Shown here: positions 16,311 to 25,053 of the stretch, in pieces
Position numbering within the stretch: position 1 is the first letter of the stretch
How the letters are laid out: every line of letters starts with the position of its first letter
DNA from: Chitinophaga sp. sic0106
GTDB taxonomy: Bacteria > Bacteroidota > Bacteroidia > Chitinophagales > Chitinophagaceae
Assembly (NCBI RefSeq): GCF_019219075.1
Contig: NZ_JAHUWJ010000004.1
Coordinates: forward strand, 124,001-188,000
DNA length: 64,000 nucleotides
Reading direction: 5' to 3'
Translations under genes and position numbers: made by a program
Notes under the pieces: generated by a model
What the model saw: the letters and a program-made list of their open reading frames with translations, nothing else
What the model was told of the DNA's origin: nothing
Databases searched by the model: none

Positions 16311-17006
16311 TCACAATAACTTTAACCTGCTGTTCAACGCGGCCCTGTAAGCGTCTGCCACAGGAATAGCATTCTTTTCAATGATAATACTACCATCCTC
16401 AATAGAACTGATTTTATCCAATGCCACTATATATGACCGGTGTACCCGCATGAATTTAGCCTGCGGCAGTTTTTCTTCCAGCGCTTTGAGGGTGGTATGA
16501 ATTGCATGGAATTTCTGGGCAGTAAATAACTTTACATAATCACCCATTGCCTCCAGGTACAAAATCTCATCCATGCGTATCCGTTTTAGTATCCCGTTAT
16601 CGCGTATAAATACGAATTCCTGATCGGATACCTGGAGCTCGCGCCCGGCGCTGTCAGCTATCTCCCTAACCCGGTCAATAGCCTGGATAAACCTGGCCGG
16701 ACTCACGGGCTTGATAAGATAATCCGCCACCTGTAATTCAAATGCTTCTACTGCATATTCTTTTTTTGCTGTAGTGAAGATAATTACCGGTCCTTTTTTA
16801 CCGAGGTTTCGGGTAAGTTCAATACCGCTCATACCGGGCATCTCAATATCCAGTAACAGAATATCTACTTTTTCCTGCTGCAGGATATTATAGGCCTCAA
16901 TGGCGCTGCTGCATTCGCCCACCACCTTCAGCTGGGACACATGGCTTACCAGCTGCCTCATAGCAGTGCGGGCCAATTTGTTATCATCAACAATTAAACA
17001 GTTCAT
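16311..17006 (-). CDS. LytTR-family DNA-binding response regulator
   Basis: A 231-residue two-domain regulator. The receiver has Asp-Asp near the start (CLIVDDNKLA), the phosphorylated Asp in ILLLDIEMPGMSGIEL, a Thr in IIFTTAKKEYA and the Lys in DYLIKPVSP. The LytTR DNA-binding domain follows, with IRMDEILYLEAMGDYVKLFT and MRVHRSYIVALDKI. LytTR regulators in Bacteroidota usually pair with LytS-type kinases, none of which is here; the nearby hybrid kinase may serve instead. It is transcribed away from the metal-export operon, with 90 bases between the two starts. Confidence 0.92.
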   Translation of the reverse strand: MNCLIVDDNKLARTAMRQLVSHVSQLKVVGECSSAIEAYNILQQEKVDILLLDIEMPGMSGIELTRNLGKKGPVIIFTTAKKEYAVEAFELQVADYLIKPVSPARFIQAIDRVREIADSAGRELQVSDQEFVFIRDNGILKRIRMDEILYLEAMGDYVKLFTAQKFHAIHTTLKALEEKLPQAKFMRVHRSYIVALDKISSIEDGSIIIEKNAIPVADAYRAALNSRLKLL

Positions 17007-17083
17007 AGGTCTAATTTAACAACAAAACCTAATTGCGCAACAGGGATGCAGTTTTTTATAAGGTGATTTTAATCGCTAGTCTG

Positions 17084-17091
17084 TATTTTTG
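17084..17091 (+). promoter_or_regulatory. -7 promoter box of the metal-export operon (TATTTTTG)
   Basis: Exact TAnnTTTG match ending only 5 bases before the ATG at 17097. If used, transcription would begin at or within a few bases of the start codon, giving a leaderless or nearly leaderless mRNA for the first gene of the operon. Confidence 0.45.
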
Positions 17092-17096
17092 TAGAG

Positions 17097-17417
17097 ATGA
17101 AATTACTCGTGTACATATTCAGCCTTTACCTCCTGGTGTTGTCCTGCATTCCATGCAACGACGCCCTGGCTGCTGTACCCGGTATTTCTCTGACCACTAT
17201 AACAGCCAGCCCGGCGGATCAGCATACGGATCATGTGGACTTTTGTTCTCCCTTATGCGTTTGCAGCTGCTGCAATGTGCAGCTATTGACCAACAGCCAC
17301 TGGCAATATATTGTGATTCATCCGCAACAACATTATATCTATCCTGTTTATACTGCCTCCATTTCCACCGCAGGCAGCAAAGCTATCTGGCAGCCCCCCA
17401 GACTGGTAGCAGCTTAA
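17097..17417 (+). CDS. DUF6660-like Cys-rich secreted protein
   Basis: A 106-residue protein with a hydrophobic N-terminus (MKLLVYIFSLYLLVLSCIPC), a His/Asp patch (HTDHVDFCSP) and a cysteine cluster CSPLCVCSCC. This matches the DUF6660 family, small proteins that in Bacteroidota commonly precede CzcA-type efflux genes. The cysteines and histidines suggest metal binding in the periplasm, such as sensing or delivery to the pump; this is inference. It is the first gene of the operon and lies 75 bases before the RND gene. A lipoprotein form is possible because a Cys follows LVLS. Confidence 0.75.
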   Translation: MKLLVYIFSLYLLVLSCIPCNDALAAVPGISLTTITASPADQHTDHVDFCSPLCVCSCCNVQLLTNSHWQYIVIHPQQHYIYPVYTASISTAGSKAIWQPPRLVAA

Positions 17418-17492
17418 TTCTCCTTACTAATTTATTTAACTGATATGCCGGCAGTGAACTGCTGCACTATCACCTATAACCCATTTTCTTTA

Positions 17493-20400
17493 ATGGACAA
17501 GATTATTCTGTTTTCCGTCAGGAACAAACTTGCTATTGCCTTATTTACCATTGCCCTCATAGTCTGGGGCATATGGTCCCTTACCCGGCTGCCGGTAGAT
17601 GCGGTGCCGGATATCACCAACAACCAGGTGCAGGTAATTACTTTATCGCCCTCCCTGGCAGCCCAGGAGGTGGAGCGACTCATTACCTTCCCTGTAGAAC
17701 AAACCATGGCGGTGATTCCTGAACTCCAGGAAATCCGCTCCATCAGCCGCTTTGGACTATCGGTAGTTACCATCGTTTTTCACGACGACGTGGATATTTA
17801 CTGGGCACGGCAACAGGTAAACGAAAAGTTATCCGAAGCAAAAAGCATTATACCAGCTGGTATCGGCAATCCTGAAATGTCGCCAATCTCCAGTGGCCTC
17901 GGTGAGATTTACCAATATGTGGTGCATCCGCAAAAGGGCTATGAATCAAAATACGATGCGCGTGAACTGCGTACCATCCAGGATTGGTATGTACGCCGCC
18001 AGCTGTTGGGAACCCCTGGCGTGGCGGAAGTCAACAGTTTTGGCGGTAAGCTGAAACAATATGTAGTGGCCATCAATCCGGATCGTTTGCGCAGTTACAA
18101 CATCAGTATTGCAGATGTATTCACCGCCACCCAACGTAATAACCAGAACACCGGCGGGGCTTACATCGACAAAAAACCCAATGCTTATTTTATCCGCAGC
18201 GAAGGGATGATTGGCTCCCTCTCGGATATAGAAAATATAGTGGTCAAAAACACCACCAATGGAACACCGGTGCTGGTGCGGGATGTGGCCAGTGTACAAC
18301 TGGGCGATGCCATCAGGTATGGTGCCCTTACCCGCAATGAAACGGGGGAGGCCGTTGGTGGTATCGTGATGATGCTGAAAGGAAAGAACTCCAATGAAGT
18401 GGTAAAAGCGGTGAAAGCGCGGGTGGCCGCCATCCAAAAGACCTTGCCGGAAGGAGTGGTAATTGAACCATTCCTCGACCGGAGCGACTTTGTAGGCCGC
18501 GCCGTAGGTACGGTGAAAAAGAACCTGGTAGAAGGTGCCCTCATTGTGATTTTCGTACTGGTAATATTCCTCGGTAACCTGCGTGCAGGGCTGATTGTAG
18601 CCTCCGTGATTCCTTTGGCGATGCTTTTTGCCGTGTCTATGATGAAATTGTTTGGCGTGTCGGGTAATCTCATGAGTCTTGGTGCTATTGATTTTGGGCT
18701 GATTGTGGATGGCGCCGTGATCATCGTGGAAGCCACCTTGCATCATTTGCTCATGCGCTTAAACGGGCGCTCCTCCATGCAGCTGTCGCAGGACGAAATG
18801 GATGCCGAAGTGTATGATAGTGCCCGTAAAATCAGGGCTGCCGCCTCTTTCGGGGAAATCATCATCCTCATTGTTTACCTGCCGATCCTGGCATTGGTAG
18901 GTATTGAAGGGAAGATGTTTAAGCCCATGGCACAAACGGTTTCCTTCGCCATCGCCGGCGCGTTTATATTATCGCTTACTTATGTGCCGATGATGTCGGC
19001 CCTGTTCCTGAACAAGAAAATAACCAATAAAACCACCATCTCCGACAAGCTGATGGCCTTTTTCCATAAGCTGTACGACCCGGCTATCAGAGCGGCACTG
19101 CGCTTTAAATACTGGGTGGTGGGCATTGCCTTTTCGCTTTTCGTACTATCGTTGGCGTTATTTACCAATATGGGGGGAGAATTCATTCCCACCCTTGAGG
19201 AGGGCGACTTTGCCGTTGAAACGCGGCTGCTCACCGGTAGCTCCCTAACGGAAACGGTAGATAAGATTACGTTAGCTGCCGGGATTTTGCGGAAGCAGTT
19301 CCCTGAGGTAAAGGAAGTGATCGGGAAAATAGGCGCTGCCGAAATTCCTACTGATCCCATGCCCATGGAGGCCTGCGACCTTACCATCCTCCTGAAGCCG
19401 CAGCATGAATGGACCAGCGCGAGGACCAGGGAAGAGCTGGCCAACAAAATGCAGGAAGCCCTGGAAGCTATACCAGGTGTGAGCTTCGGCTTTTCACAAC
19501 CGATCCAGTTACGGTTTAATGAACTGATATCAGGTGTACGCCAGGATGTAGGGATCAAGATCTTTGGTGAAGACCTCAACACCCTTAGCTCCCTGGCTGC
19601 GCAGGTAAACAGGATTGTTGGCAAAACGGAAGGCGCCAAGGATATATACCTGGAACAAATGGATGGCCTGCCGCAGATAGTTGTAAAGATAGACCGTGCC
19701 CGTGTGGCGCAATATGGGCTGGATATAGAAACCATTAACCAAACGGTGAACACGGCTTTTGCCGGGCAGTCCGCCGGATTAGTATACGAAGGCGAAAAAC
19801 GTTTTGACCTGGTGTTACGGTTGGATCATCAGTCGCGCACAAGCCTTACCGATGTGAGCCAGCTGTACGTAACCGCGCCTAACGGCCAGCAGATACCACT
19901 GGAGCAATTGGCCACTGTAACCATGCAAACCGGCCCTAACCAGATCCAGCGGGAAGATGCCAAACGCCGCATCATCGTTGGTTTTAACGTTCGCGGGCGC
20001 GACATCGCCAGCGTTGTACAGGAGATAGAAGCGAAAATAAATGCGAATGTAAAAATGCCACCTGGCTACTTTATCCGCTATGGCGGACAGTTTGAGAATC
20101 TGCAGGAAGCCAATCAGCGGCTCGCCATTGCTGTGCCGGTGGCGCTGTTGCTCATCTTCGGCTTACTGTACTTTACTTTTCATTCCGTAAGCCAGTCGCT
20201 GCTGATATTCACCGCTATTCCGATGGCGGCTATCGGTGGTGTATTCGCACTGCTGCTGCGCGACATGCCATTTAGTATTTCAGCGGGGGTAGGATTTATC
20301 GCACTGTTTGGGGTGGCGGTTTTGAATGGTATTGTGCTGATAGGGGAGTTTAACAACCTGAAAAAAGAAGGTATGACCAATGCGTACGACCGTATCCTAA

Positions 20401-20645
20401 AGGGAACGGCTATACGATTACGCCCGGTGTTGATGACGGCGAGTGTGGCGTCGCTGGGCTTTTTGCCCATGGCGCTGGCCACCAGTGCAGGCGCGGAAGT
20501 GCAGCGGCCACTGGCTACCGTAGTAATAGGAGGTCTGGTGACTTCCACCTTGCTGACGCTCCTGGTGCTGCCATGCCTGTACCTGTTCTTCGAAAATGGT
20601 TTCTCCGGAAAAAATAAAAAGATGAATCATGAAAAAAATAATTAG
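17493..20645 (+). CDS. CusA/CzcA-type heavy-metal efflux RND transporter
   Basis: The inner-membrane pump of a tripartite metal exporter driven by protons, 1050 residues. It begins MDKIILFSVRNKLAIALFTI (first membrane helix) with the typical RLPVDAVPDITNNQVQV after it. The proton-relay helix IDFGLIVDGAVIIVEA carries the Asp and Glu used by metal-type RND pumps, and GEFIPTLEEGDFAVET is the usual second-half motif. An in-frame ATG at 17445 would add 16 residues not seen in relatives, so ATG 17493 is preferred. The 3' end overlaps the TolC gene by 17 bases. The ion cannot be fixed from sequence; copper/silver and cobalt/zinc/cadmium types are both possible. Confidence 0.93.
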   Translation: MDKIILFSVRNKLAIALFTIALIVWGIWSLTRLPVDAVPDITNNQVQVITLSPSLAAQEVERLITFPVEQTMAVIPELQEIRSISRFGLSVVTIVFHDDVDIYWARQQVNEKLSEAKSIIPAGIGNPEMSPISSGLGEIYQYVVHPQKGYESKYDARELRTIQDWYVRRQLLGTPGVAEVNSFGGKLKQYVVAINPDRLRSYNISIADVFTATQRNNQNTGGAYIDKKPNAYFIRSEGMIGSLSDIENIVVKNTTNGTPVLVRDVASVQLGDAIRYGALTRNETGEAVGGIVMMLKGKNSNEVVKAVKARVAAIQKTLPEGVVIEPFLDRSDFVGRAVGTVKKNLVEGALIVIFVLVIFLGNLRAGLIVASVIPLAMLFAVSMMKLFGVSGNLMSLGAIDFGLIVDGAVIIVEATLHHLLMRLNGRSSMQLSQDEMDAEVYDSARKIRAAASFGEIIILIVYLPILALVGIEGKMFKPMAQTVSFAIAGAFILSLTYVPMMSALFLNKKITNKTTISDKLMAFFHKLYDPAIRAALRFKYWVVGIAFSLFVLSLALFTNMGGEFIPTLEEGDFAVETRLLTGSSLTETVDKITLAAGILRKQFPEVKEVIGKIGAAEIPTDPMPMEACDLTILLKPQHEWTSARTREELANKMQEALEAIPGVSFGFSQPIQLRFNELISGVRQDVGIKIFGEDLNTLSSLAAQVNRIVGKTEGAKDIYLEQMDGLPQIVVKIDRARVAQYGLDIETINQTVNTAFAGQSAGLVYEGEKRFDLVLRLDHQSRTSLTDVSQLYVTAPNGQQIPLEQLATVTMQTGPNQIQREDAKRRIIVGFNVRGRDIASVVQEIEAKINANVKMPPGYFIRYGGQFENLQEANQRLAIAVPVALLLIFGLLYFTFHSVSQSLLIFTAIPMAAIGGVFALLLRDMPFSISAGVGFIALFGVAVLNGIVLIGEFNNLKKEGMTNAYDRILKGTAIRLRPVLMTASVASLGFLPMALATSAGAEVQRPLATVVIGGLVTSTLLTLLVLPCLYLFFENGFSGKNKKMNHEKNN

Positions 20646-21867
20646 TCTGTTGCTCCTGCCACTGGCTGCTTTCAGCCAGCAACCAGCCTGGAACATGGAA
20701 GGGGCGGTGCAGTACGCATTACAACATAATAAAAACCTGCAGGCGGCAGATGCGCGTGTGGAGTATTTCCGCAAACTGCTGCCAACAGCGGGCGATATCG
20801 GTAAAACGGAAGTGGCCATGCAGTATGGCCAGTACAACAGTTACGTAAAAAACGATAATAACTTCAGCATTACCCAGGCTATTCCGTTTCCTACCAACCT
20901 CGGTGCAAAAAAGCAGCTGGGTGAGTCGCAGGTGAAAGAAGCTACCTTCCTGAAAGCTAATACCGGCAACGAGTTGGCTTACCAGGTGAAAGAGGCTTAT
21001 TTACAACTCCTGTTTCTGAAGGAGCAGCGGGAATTATTACTGCACCAGGACAGCCTGTTTATCGCCTTTGCTAAAAAGGCGGACCTGCGTTACCGCACCG
21101 GTGAAGGGAAGATGCTGGAAAAAACGGCCTCGGATACACGAAAACAAGAGGTGGAAAACCTGCTGCGGCAAAATGAAGCGGACCTGAACATATTTGCTGC
21201 GAGGTTGAAAGCCCTGACGGGTATGAGTGAGGGTGAGGCATTGCCGGCATTGCAGGAGGGCAGTTTGAAGGATTTAACGATTACACCGGTGTTCGACAGC
21301 ACCCGCATCTCCCAACACCCATTATTACAATACCTGCAACAGCAGGCAGTTACGGCAGACAAGCAACAGAAAGTATATGCCAATGCAATACTGCCGGATA
21401 TTACGGTTGGGTATTTTAATCAGTCGCTCATCGGTACCCCGGTGAATGCTACCGGCACACCATTAGCTACTGGCAGCAACCGTTTCCAGGGATTTCAGGT
21501 AGGACTGGCGCTGCCCATCTGGGCCAGGCCCATGCGTGCCCGGGTGAAGGCGGAAGCACAGCAGGAGCAGGCGGCTACGCTTACGTTTGAGCAAAACAGC
21601 ATTCAGTTGCAAAGCCAATATACACAAGCATTGCAGCAATATATTAAGCAAACCGGTAACCTGCGCTACTATGAGCAATCTGCATTGCCGAATGCCTCGC
21701 TGATATTAAAGCAATCGCAACTGGCCTATGGCGCTGGTGAAATCGGTTATGCCGAACATTTTCTGAACCTGGAGCAGGTACTCAGCATCCGGCAGGGCTA
21801 CCTGAAATCATTACTGGACAATAAAATCGCGGTCAGCTATATCAACTACCTGGCCGGCAATCAATAA
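20629..21867 (+). CDS. TolC-family outer membrane efflux protein (CusC/CzcC type)
   Basis: A 412-residue outer-membrane channel protein with a signal peptide (MKKIISLLLLPLAAFSQQ). It has the two long helical hairpins of the TolC fold, seen as AVQYALQHNKNLQAADARVE near the start and AEHFLNLEQVLSIRQGYLKS near the end. The start overlaps the end of the RND gene by 17 bases, implying translational coupling. Together with the pump before it and the adaptor after it, it forms the complete tripartite metal exporter. Confidence 0.9.
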   Translation: MKKIISLLLLPLAAFSQQPAWNMEGAVQYALQHNKNLQAADARVEYFRKLLPTAGDIGKTEVAMQYGQYNSYVKNDNNFSITQAIPFPTNLGAKKQLGESQVKEATFLKANTGNELAYQVKEAYLQLLFLKEQRELLLHQDSLFIAFAKKADLRYRTGEGKMLEKTASDTRKQEVENLLRQNEADLNIFAARLKALTGMSEGEALPALQEGSLKDLTITPVFDSTRISQHPLLQYLQQQAVTADKQQKVYANAILPDITVGYFNQSLIGTPVNATGTPLATGSNRFQGFQVGLALPIWARPMRARVKAEAQQEQAATLTFEQNSIQLQSQYTQALQQYIKQTGNLRYYEQSALPNASLILKQSQLAYGAGEIGYAEHFLNLEQVLSIRQGYLKSLLDNKIAVSYINYLAGNQ

Positions 21868-21879
21868 TCAAGCAATACT

Positions 21880-23055
21880 ATGAAGATGCATTCATCCTAT
21901 AAATATATTCTCAGCGGCACCCTGGCACTCACCATGCTGATTTCCTGTAAAGGCAAGCCGGTGGCCGAAGCCGGTGAAGAGGCGCATGATGACCATGAAG
22001 ATCATGTGGAGCTGACGGCAGAACAGGTGCGTACCGTTGGTATCACCCTGGGTGCTCCGGAGATGAGAGCAATCAGCAGCACCATAAAAGTGGCCGGGCT
22101 GCTGGATGTACCGCCGCAACAACAGGTCAGCATTGCCGTGCCGATGGGCGGCTTTATCAAACAAACATCGCTGCTGCAAGGTATGGCGGTGAAGAAAGGG
22201 CAGGTAATCGCTGTTCTGGAAAATCTTGATTATATTCAGTTACAGCAGGACTACCTGGAAACGGTGAGTCAGCTCGAATACGCAAAGGTAGAATATGAGC
22301 GTCAGCAGGAGCTGGCAAAAGAAAATGTGAATGCCCTCAAAACCCTGCAGCAAACAAAGGCAAGCTGGCAAACGCTTTCCGTAAAGGCCAGCGGTCTGAA
22401 GGAAAAGTTACGCATGGTCAACATCAATACAGCAGGGCTCAGCCAGGGGAATATCAAATCTACCATTAATATTTACGCGCCCATCAGCGGCTTTGTGACA
22501 CAGGTAAATGTGAACCTGGGGCAGTTTGTAACGCCAACGGATGTATTATTCCGGATTGTGGATACCGAGCATTTACATGCGGAGCTGACAGTATTCGAGA
22601 AGGACATTCCTAAGCTGAAGATCGGGCAGCATGTGTTATTTACCCTGGCCAACGAATCGCAGACCCGCAAAGCCACTGTGCATCTGATTGGCCGGGAAAT
22701 CAGCGAGGACAGGACCATCCGCGTGCATTGCCACCTGGACCAGGAAGATACAGAGTTGTTGCCCGGCACTTACCTGCAGGCACTGATTGAAACAGGAGCA
22801 GGAAAGGTGAAGGCAGTGCCGGAATCAGCAATAGTGAACTTTGATAACAAGGATTATGTTTTTGTGCAAACCGGTGTGGAGGGGAAAGACAGTTTACAGG
22901 TATTTACCATGGTGCCTGTAGAGAAAGGAGATACAGAGCTGGGGTATACGGCGGTGACGCTACCGGCGGGCACTCCGGAAAATTCTCTGGTGATCAGAGG
23001 GGCGTATGACCTGCTGGCGAAAATGAAAAACAGCGGTGAGCACGAAGGACATTAA
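21880..23055 (+). CDS. periplasmic adaptor subunit of the RND exporter (CusB/CzcB-like)
   Basis: A 391-residue membrane-fusion protein and probable lipoprotein: the N-terminus ends in LTMLISC followed by KGKPVAEA, so Cys would be lipidated. A His/Asp/Glu-rich stretch (EEAHDDHEDHVELTAEQV) follows and may bind metal. The body has the barrel-sandwich hybrid parts (VAGLLDVPPQQQVSIAVPMG, then VVKK-like GMAVKKGQVIAVLE), a coiled coil of Gln/Glu-rich helices, and INIYAPISGFVTQVNV, with the C-terminal membrane-proximal region after it. It links the pump to the TolC-type channel. The gene lies 12 bases after the TolC gene and ends in GEHEGH, a His-rich tail. Confidence 0.92.
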   Translation: MKMHSSYKYILSGTLALTMLISCKGKPVAEAGEEAHDDHEDHVELTAEQVRTVGITLGAPEMRAISSTIKVAGLLDVPPQQQVSIAVPMGGFIKQTSLLQGMAVKKGQVIAVLENLDYIQLQQDYLETVSQLEYAKVEYERQQELAKENVNALKTLQQTKASWQTLSVKASGLKEKLRMVNINTAGLSQGNIKSTINIYAPISGFVTQVNVNLGQFVTPTDVLFRIVDTEHLHAELTVFEKDIPKLKIGQHVLFTLANESQTRKATVHLIGREISEDRTIRVHCHLDQEDTELLPGTYLQALIETGAGKVKAVPESAIVNFDNKDYVFVQTGVEGKDSLQVFTMVPVEKGDTELGYTAVTLPAGTPENSLVIRGAYDLLAKMKNSGEHEGH

Positions 23056-23073
23056 CCGTTAAATACGAAAGAT

Positions 23074-25017
23074 ATGGGACAACAATGTTGCGCAACAGAT
23101 GCAGGCAAAGAAAAGGACACACATGCCGGGCATGATCATGGCGGCGGTGGTGCTTCATGGTGGAAAACCGGGGAATTCATTGCCTGTGTGGTGAGCCTGG
23201 TGCTGCTGCTGACGGGCATAATGCTGGACAACCGCTGGGCGGGCTTTACCGGTTATGTGCGACTGGGATTTTATCTGCTGGCATACGTGCCGGTAGCATT
23301 GCCCGTGATCGTAAATGCCTGGAGAACGTTGGTGAAAGGGGATGTGTTCAGCGAATTTTTGCTGATGACGATTGCAACTGTCGGTGCATTTTATATAGGC
23401 CAATACCCGGAAGGAGTGGCGGTGATGTTGTTTTATGCAGTAGGGGAGGTATTCCAGGATGCCGCGGTGAGCAGGGCTAAATCCAACATCAAAGGCTTGC
23501 TGGATCAGCGTCCTGATGAGGTGTCTGTTTTGGCAGATGGGATATTGCGCCGTGAGCATGCAGCTACCGTAGGGGTTGGCAGTATTATTCAGCTGAAGCC
23601 CGGGGAAAAGCTGGCGCTGGATGGAGAGCTGGTGTCGGCCACGGCTTCGTTTAATACCGCGGCGCTCACCGGTGAGAGCAAGCCGGATACGAAGATAAAG
23701 GGGGAACCGGTGCTGGCTGGGATGATCAACCTCAATACTGTAGCGGATGTGAAAGTAACCACCCCTTATGCCGACAGTAAGTTGTCGCGTATTTTGGAGC
23801 TCGTGCAAAATGCTACTTCACAGAAGGCGCCTACCGAATTGTTTATCCGCAAGTTTGCCCGCATTTATACGCCGGCAGTGGTTTTCCTGGCGCTTGGCAT
23901 TTGTTTGCTTCCCTATTTTTTTGTAGATAATTATGTATTCAACGATTGGTTGTACCGGGCATTGATTTTCCTGGTGATATCCTGTCCATGTGCGCTGGTG
24001 ATCTCTATACCGCTGGGTTACTTCGGTGGTATAGGGGCTGCCAGTCGCAACGGTATACTGTTCAAGGGCAGCAACTACCTGGATGTAATGGCTGCCATAC
24101 AAAACGTGGTGATGGACAAAACCGGTACGCTTACCAAGGGCGTGTTTGCGGTTCAGGAGGTAGTTTTACAGCCAGGCTTTGATGATGCGGAGCTGCTGCC
24201 GATGGTAAATGCACTGGAAAGCAAATCTACGCATCCGGTGGCTACGGCTATCCGGGAGTACCTGGCTGCCAGGGCGGTACCATTGGAGGTTAGGGAGATG
24301 GAGGAGATCGCCGGGCACGGCCTTTCGGGCACGGTAACGGGTAAACGATTGTTAGTGGGTAATTTCCGGCTGCTGCGTAAATTCAATATCGCTTATGACC
24401 TTGCTGCAGAAGATATTCCGCTGACGGTGGTAGCTGTAGCAGTTGATGGTGTGTATGCCGGCATGATCACGATTGCAGATGAAGTGAAATCCGATGCCGC
24501 CGAAGCAGTACAGGCGCTGAAAAGCATGGGTATTAACACGGTGATGCTGTCTGGTGATAAGTCGAGTGTAGTAAAATATGTGGCGGAGCGGGTAGGAGTT
24601 TCCGAAGCCTATGGCGACTTGCTTCCGGAAGACAAGGTAGCGCGGGTAAAAGAAATCCGTGCGCAGCGCGGCACCGTTGCCTTTGTGGGCGATGGTGTAA
24701 ATGATGCGCCGGTGATTGCCCTCAGTGATGCCGGCATAGCCATGGGGGGCCTGGGCAGCGATGCCGCTATTGAAACGGCGGATATTGTGATTCAGAATGA
24801 TCAGCCTTCCCGTATAGCCATGGCTGTTAGGATTGGCCGCGCTACAAAAAAGATCGTTTGGCAGAATATTACGCTGGCGTTTGTGGTGAAAGGAGTCGTG
24901 CTGTTGCTGGGTGCCGGCGGTTTGGCGACGATGTGGGAAGCGGTGTTTGCGGATGTGGGCGTGGCGCTGCTGGCGATATTGAATGCGGTAAGGATACAGC
25001 GGCAGAGGTTTGATTAA
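23074..25017 (+). CDS. heavy-metal P-type ATPase, ZntA/CadA-like (P1B-2)
   Basis: A 647-residue ATP-driven cation exporter. It lacks a classical N-terminal metal-binding domain. Instead the start is Cys- and His-rich (MGQQCCATDAG, then HAGHDHGGGG). The metal site CPC lies in ISCPCALVIS (about residues 302-304). The phosphorylated Asp is in MDKTGTLTKG (about residue 348), with the HP loop as KSTHPVA and the hinge as FVGDGVNDAPV (about 539). The last helix carries an Asp in EAVFADVGVALLAILNA, as in Zn/Cd/Pb pumps such as ZntA. It probably removes metal from the cytoplasm to the periplasm, from where the RND system completes export. It starts 18 bases after the adaptor. Confidence 0.93.
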   Translation: MGQQCCATDAGKEKDTHAGHDHGGGGASWWKTGEFIACVVSLVLLLTGIMLDNRWAGFTGYVRLGFYLLAYVPVALPVIVNAWRTLVKGDVFSEFLLMTIATVGAFYIGQYPEGVAVMLFYAVGEVFQDAAVSRAKSNIKGLLDQRPDEVSVLADGILRREHAATVGVGSIIQLKPGEKLALDGELVSATASFNTAALTGESKPDTKIKGEPVLAGMINLNTVADVKVTTPYADSKLSRILELVQNATSQKAPTELFIRKFARIYTPAVVFLALGICLLPYFFVDNYVFNDWLYRALIFLVISCPCALVISIPLGYFGGIGAASRNGILFKGSNYLDVMAAIQNVVMDKTGTLTKGVFAVQEVVLQPGFDDAELLPMVNALESKSTHPVATAIREYLAARAVPLEVREMEEIAGHGLSGTVTGKRLLVGNFRLLRKFNIAYDLAAEDIPLTVVAVAVDGVYAGMITIADEVKSDAAEAVQALKSMGINTVMLSGDKSSVVKYVAERVGVSEAYGDLLPEDKVARVKEIRAQRGTVAFVGDGVNDAPVIALSDAGIAMGGLGSDAAIETADIVIQNDQPSRIAMAVRIGRATKKIVWQNITLAFVVKGVVLLLGAGGLATMWEAVFADVGVALLAILNAVRIQRQRFD

Positions 25018-25024
25018 TATTTCA

Positions 25025-25032
25025 TATATTTG
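25025..25032 (+). promoter_or_regulatory. -7 promoter box of the secreted 542-residue protein (TATATTTG)
   Basis: Exact TAnnTTTG match lying 21 bases before ATG 25054. It overlaps an in-frame TTG at 25030, which is therefore unlikely to be a start codon. Confidence 0.5.
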
Positions 25033-25053
25033 AAATTATTAATTGATAATAAG

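Noticed and set aside
17946-18746. 266-codon minus-strand ORF inside the RND pump gene
   Set aside because: It lies wholly opposite a strongly supported gene, is His-rich and low-complexity in translation, and such antisense frames are expected by codon bias in this GC range.
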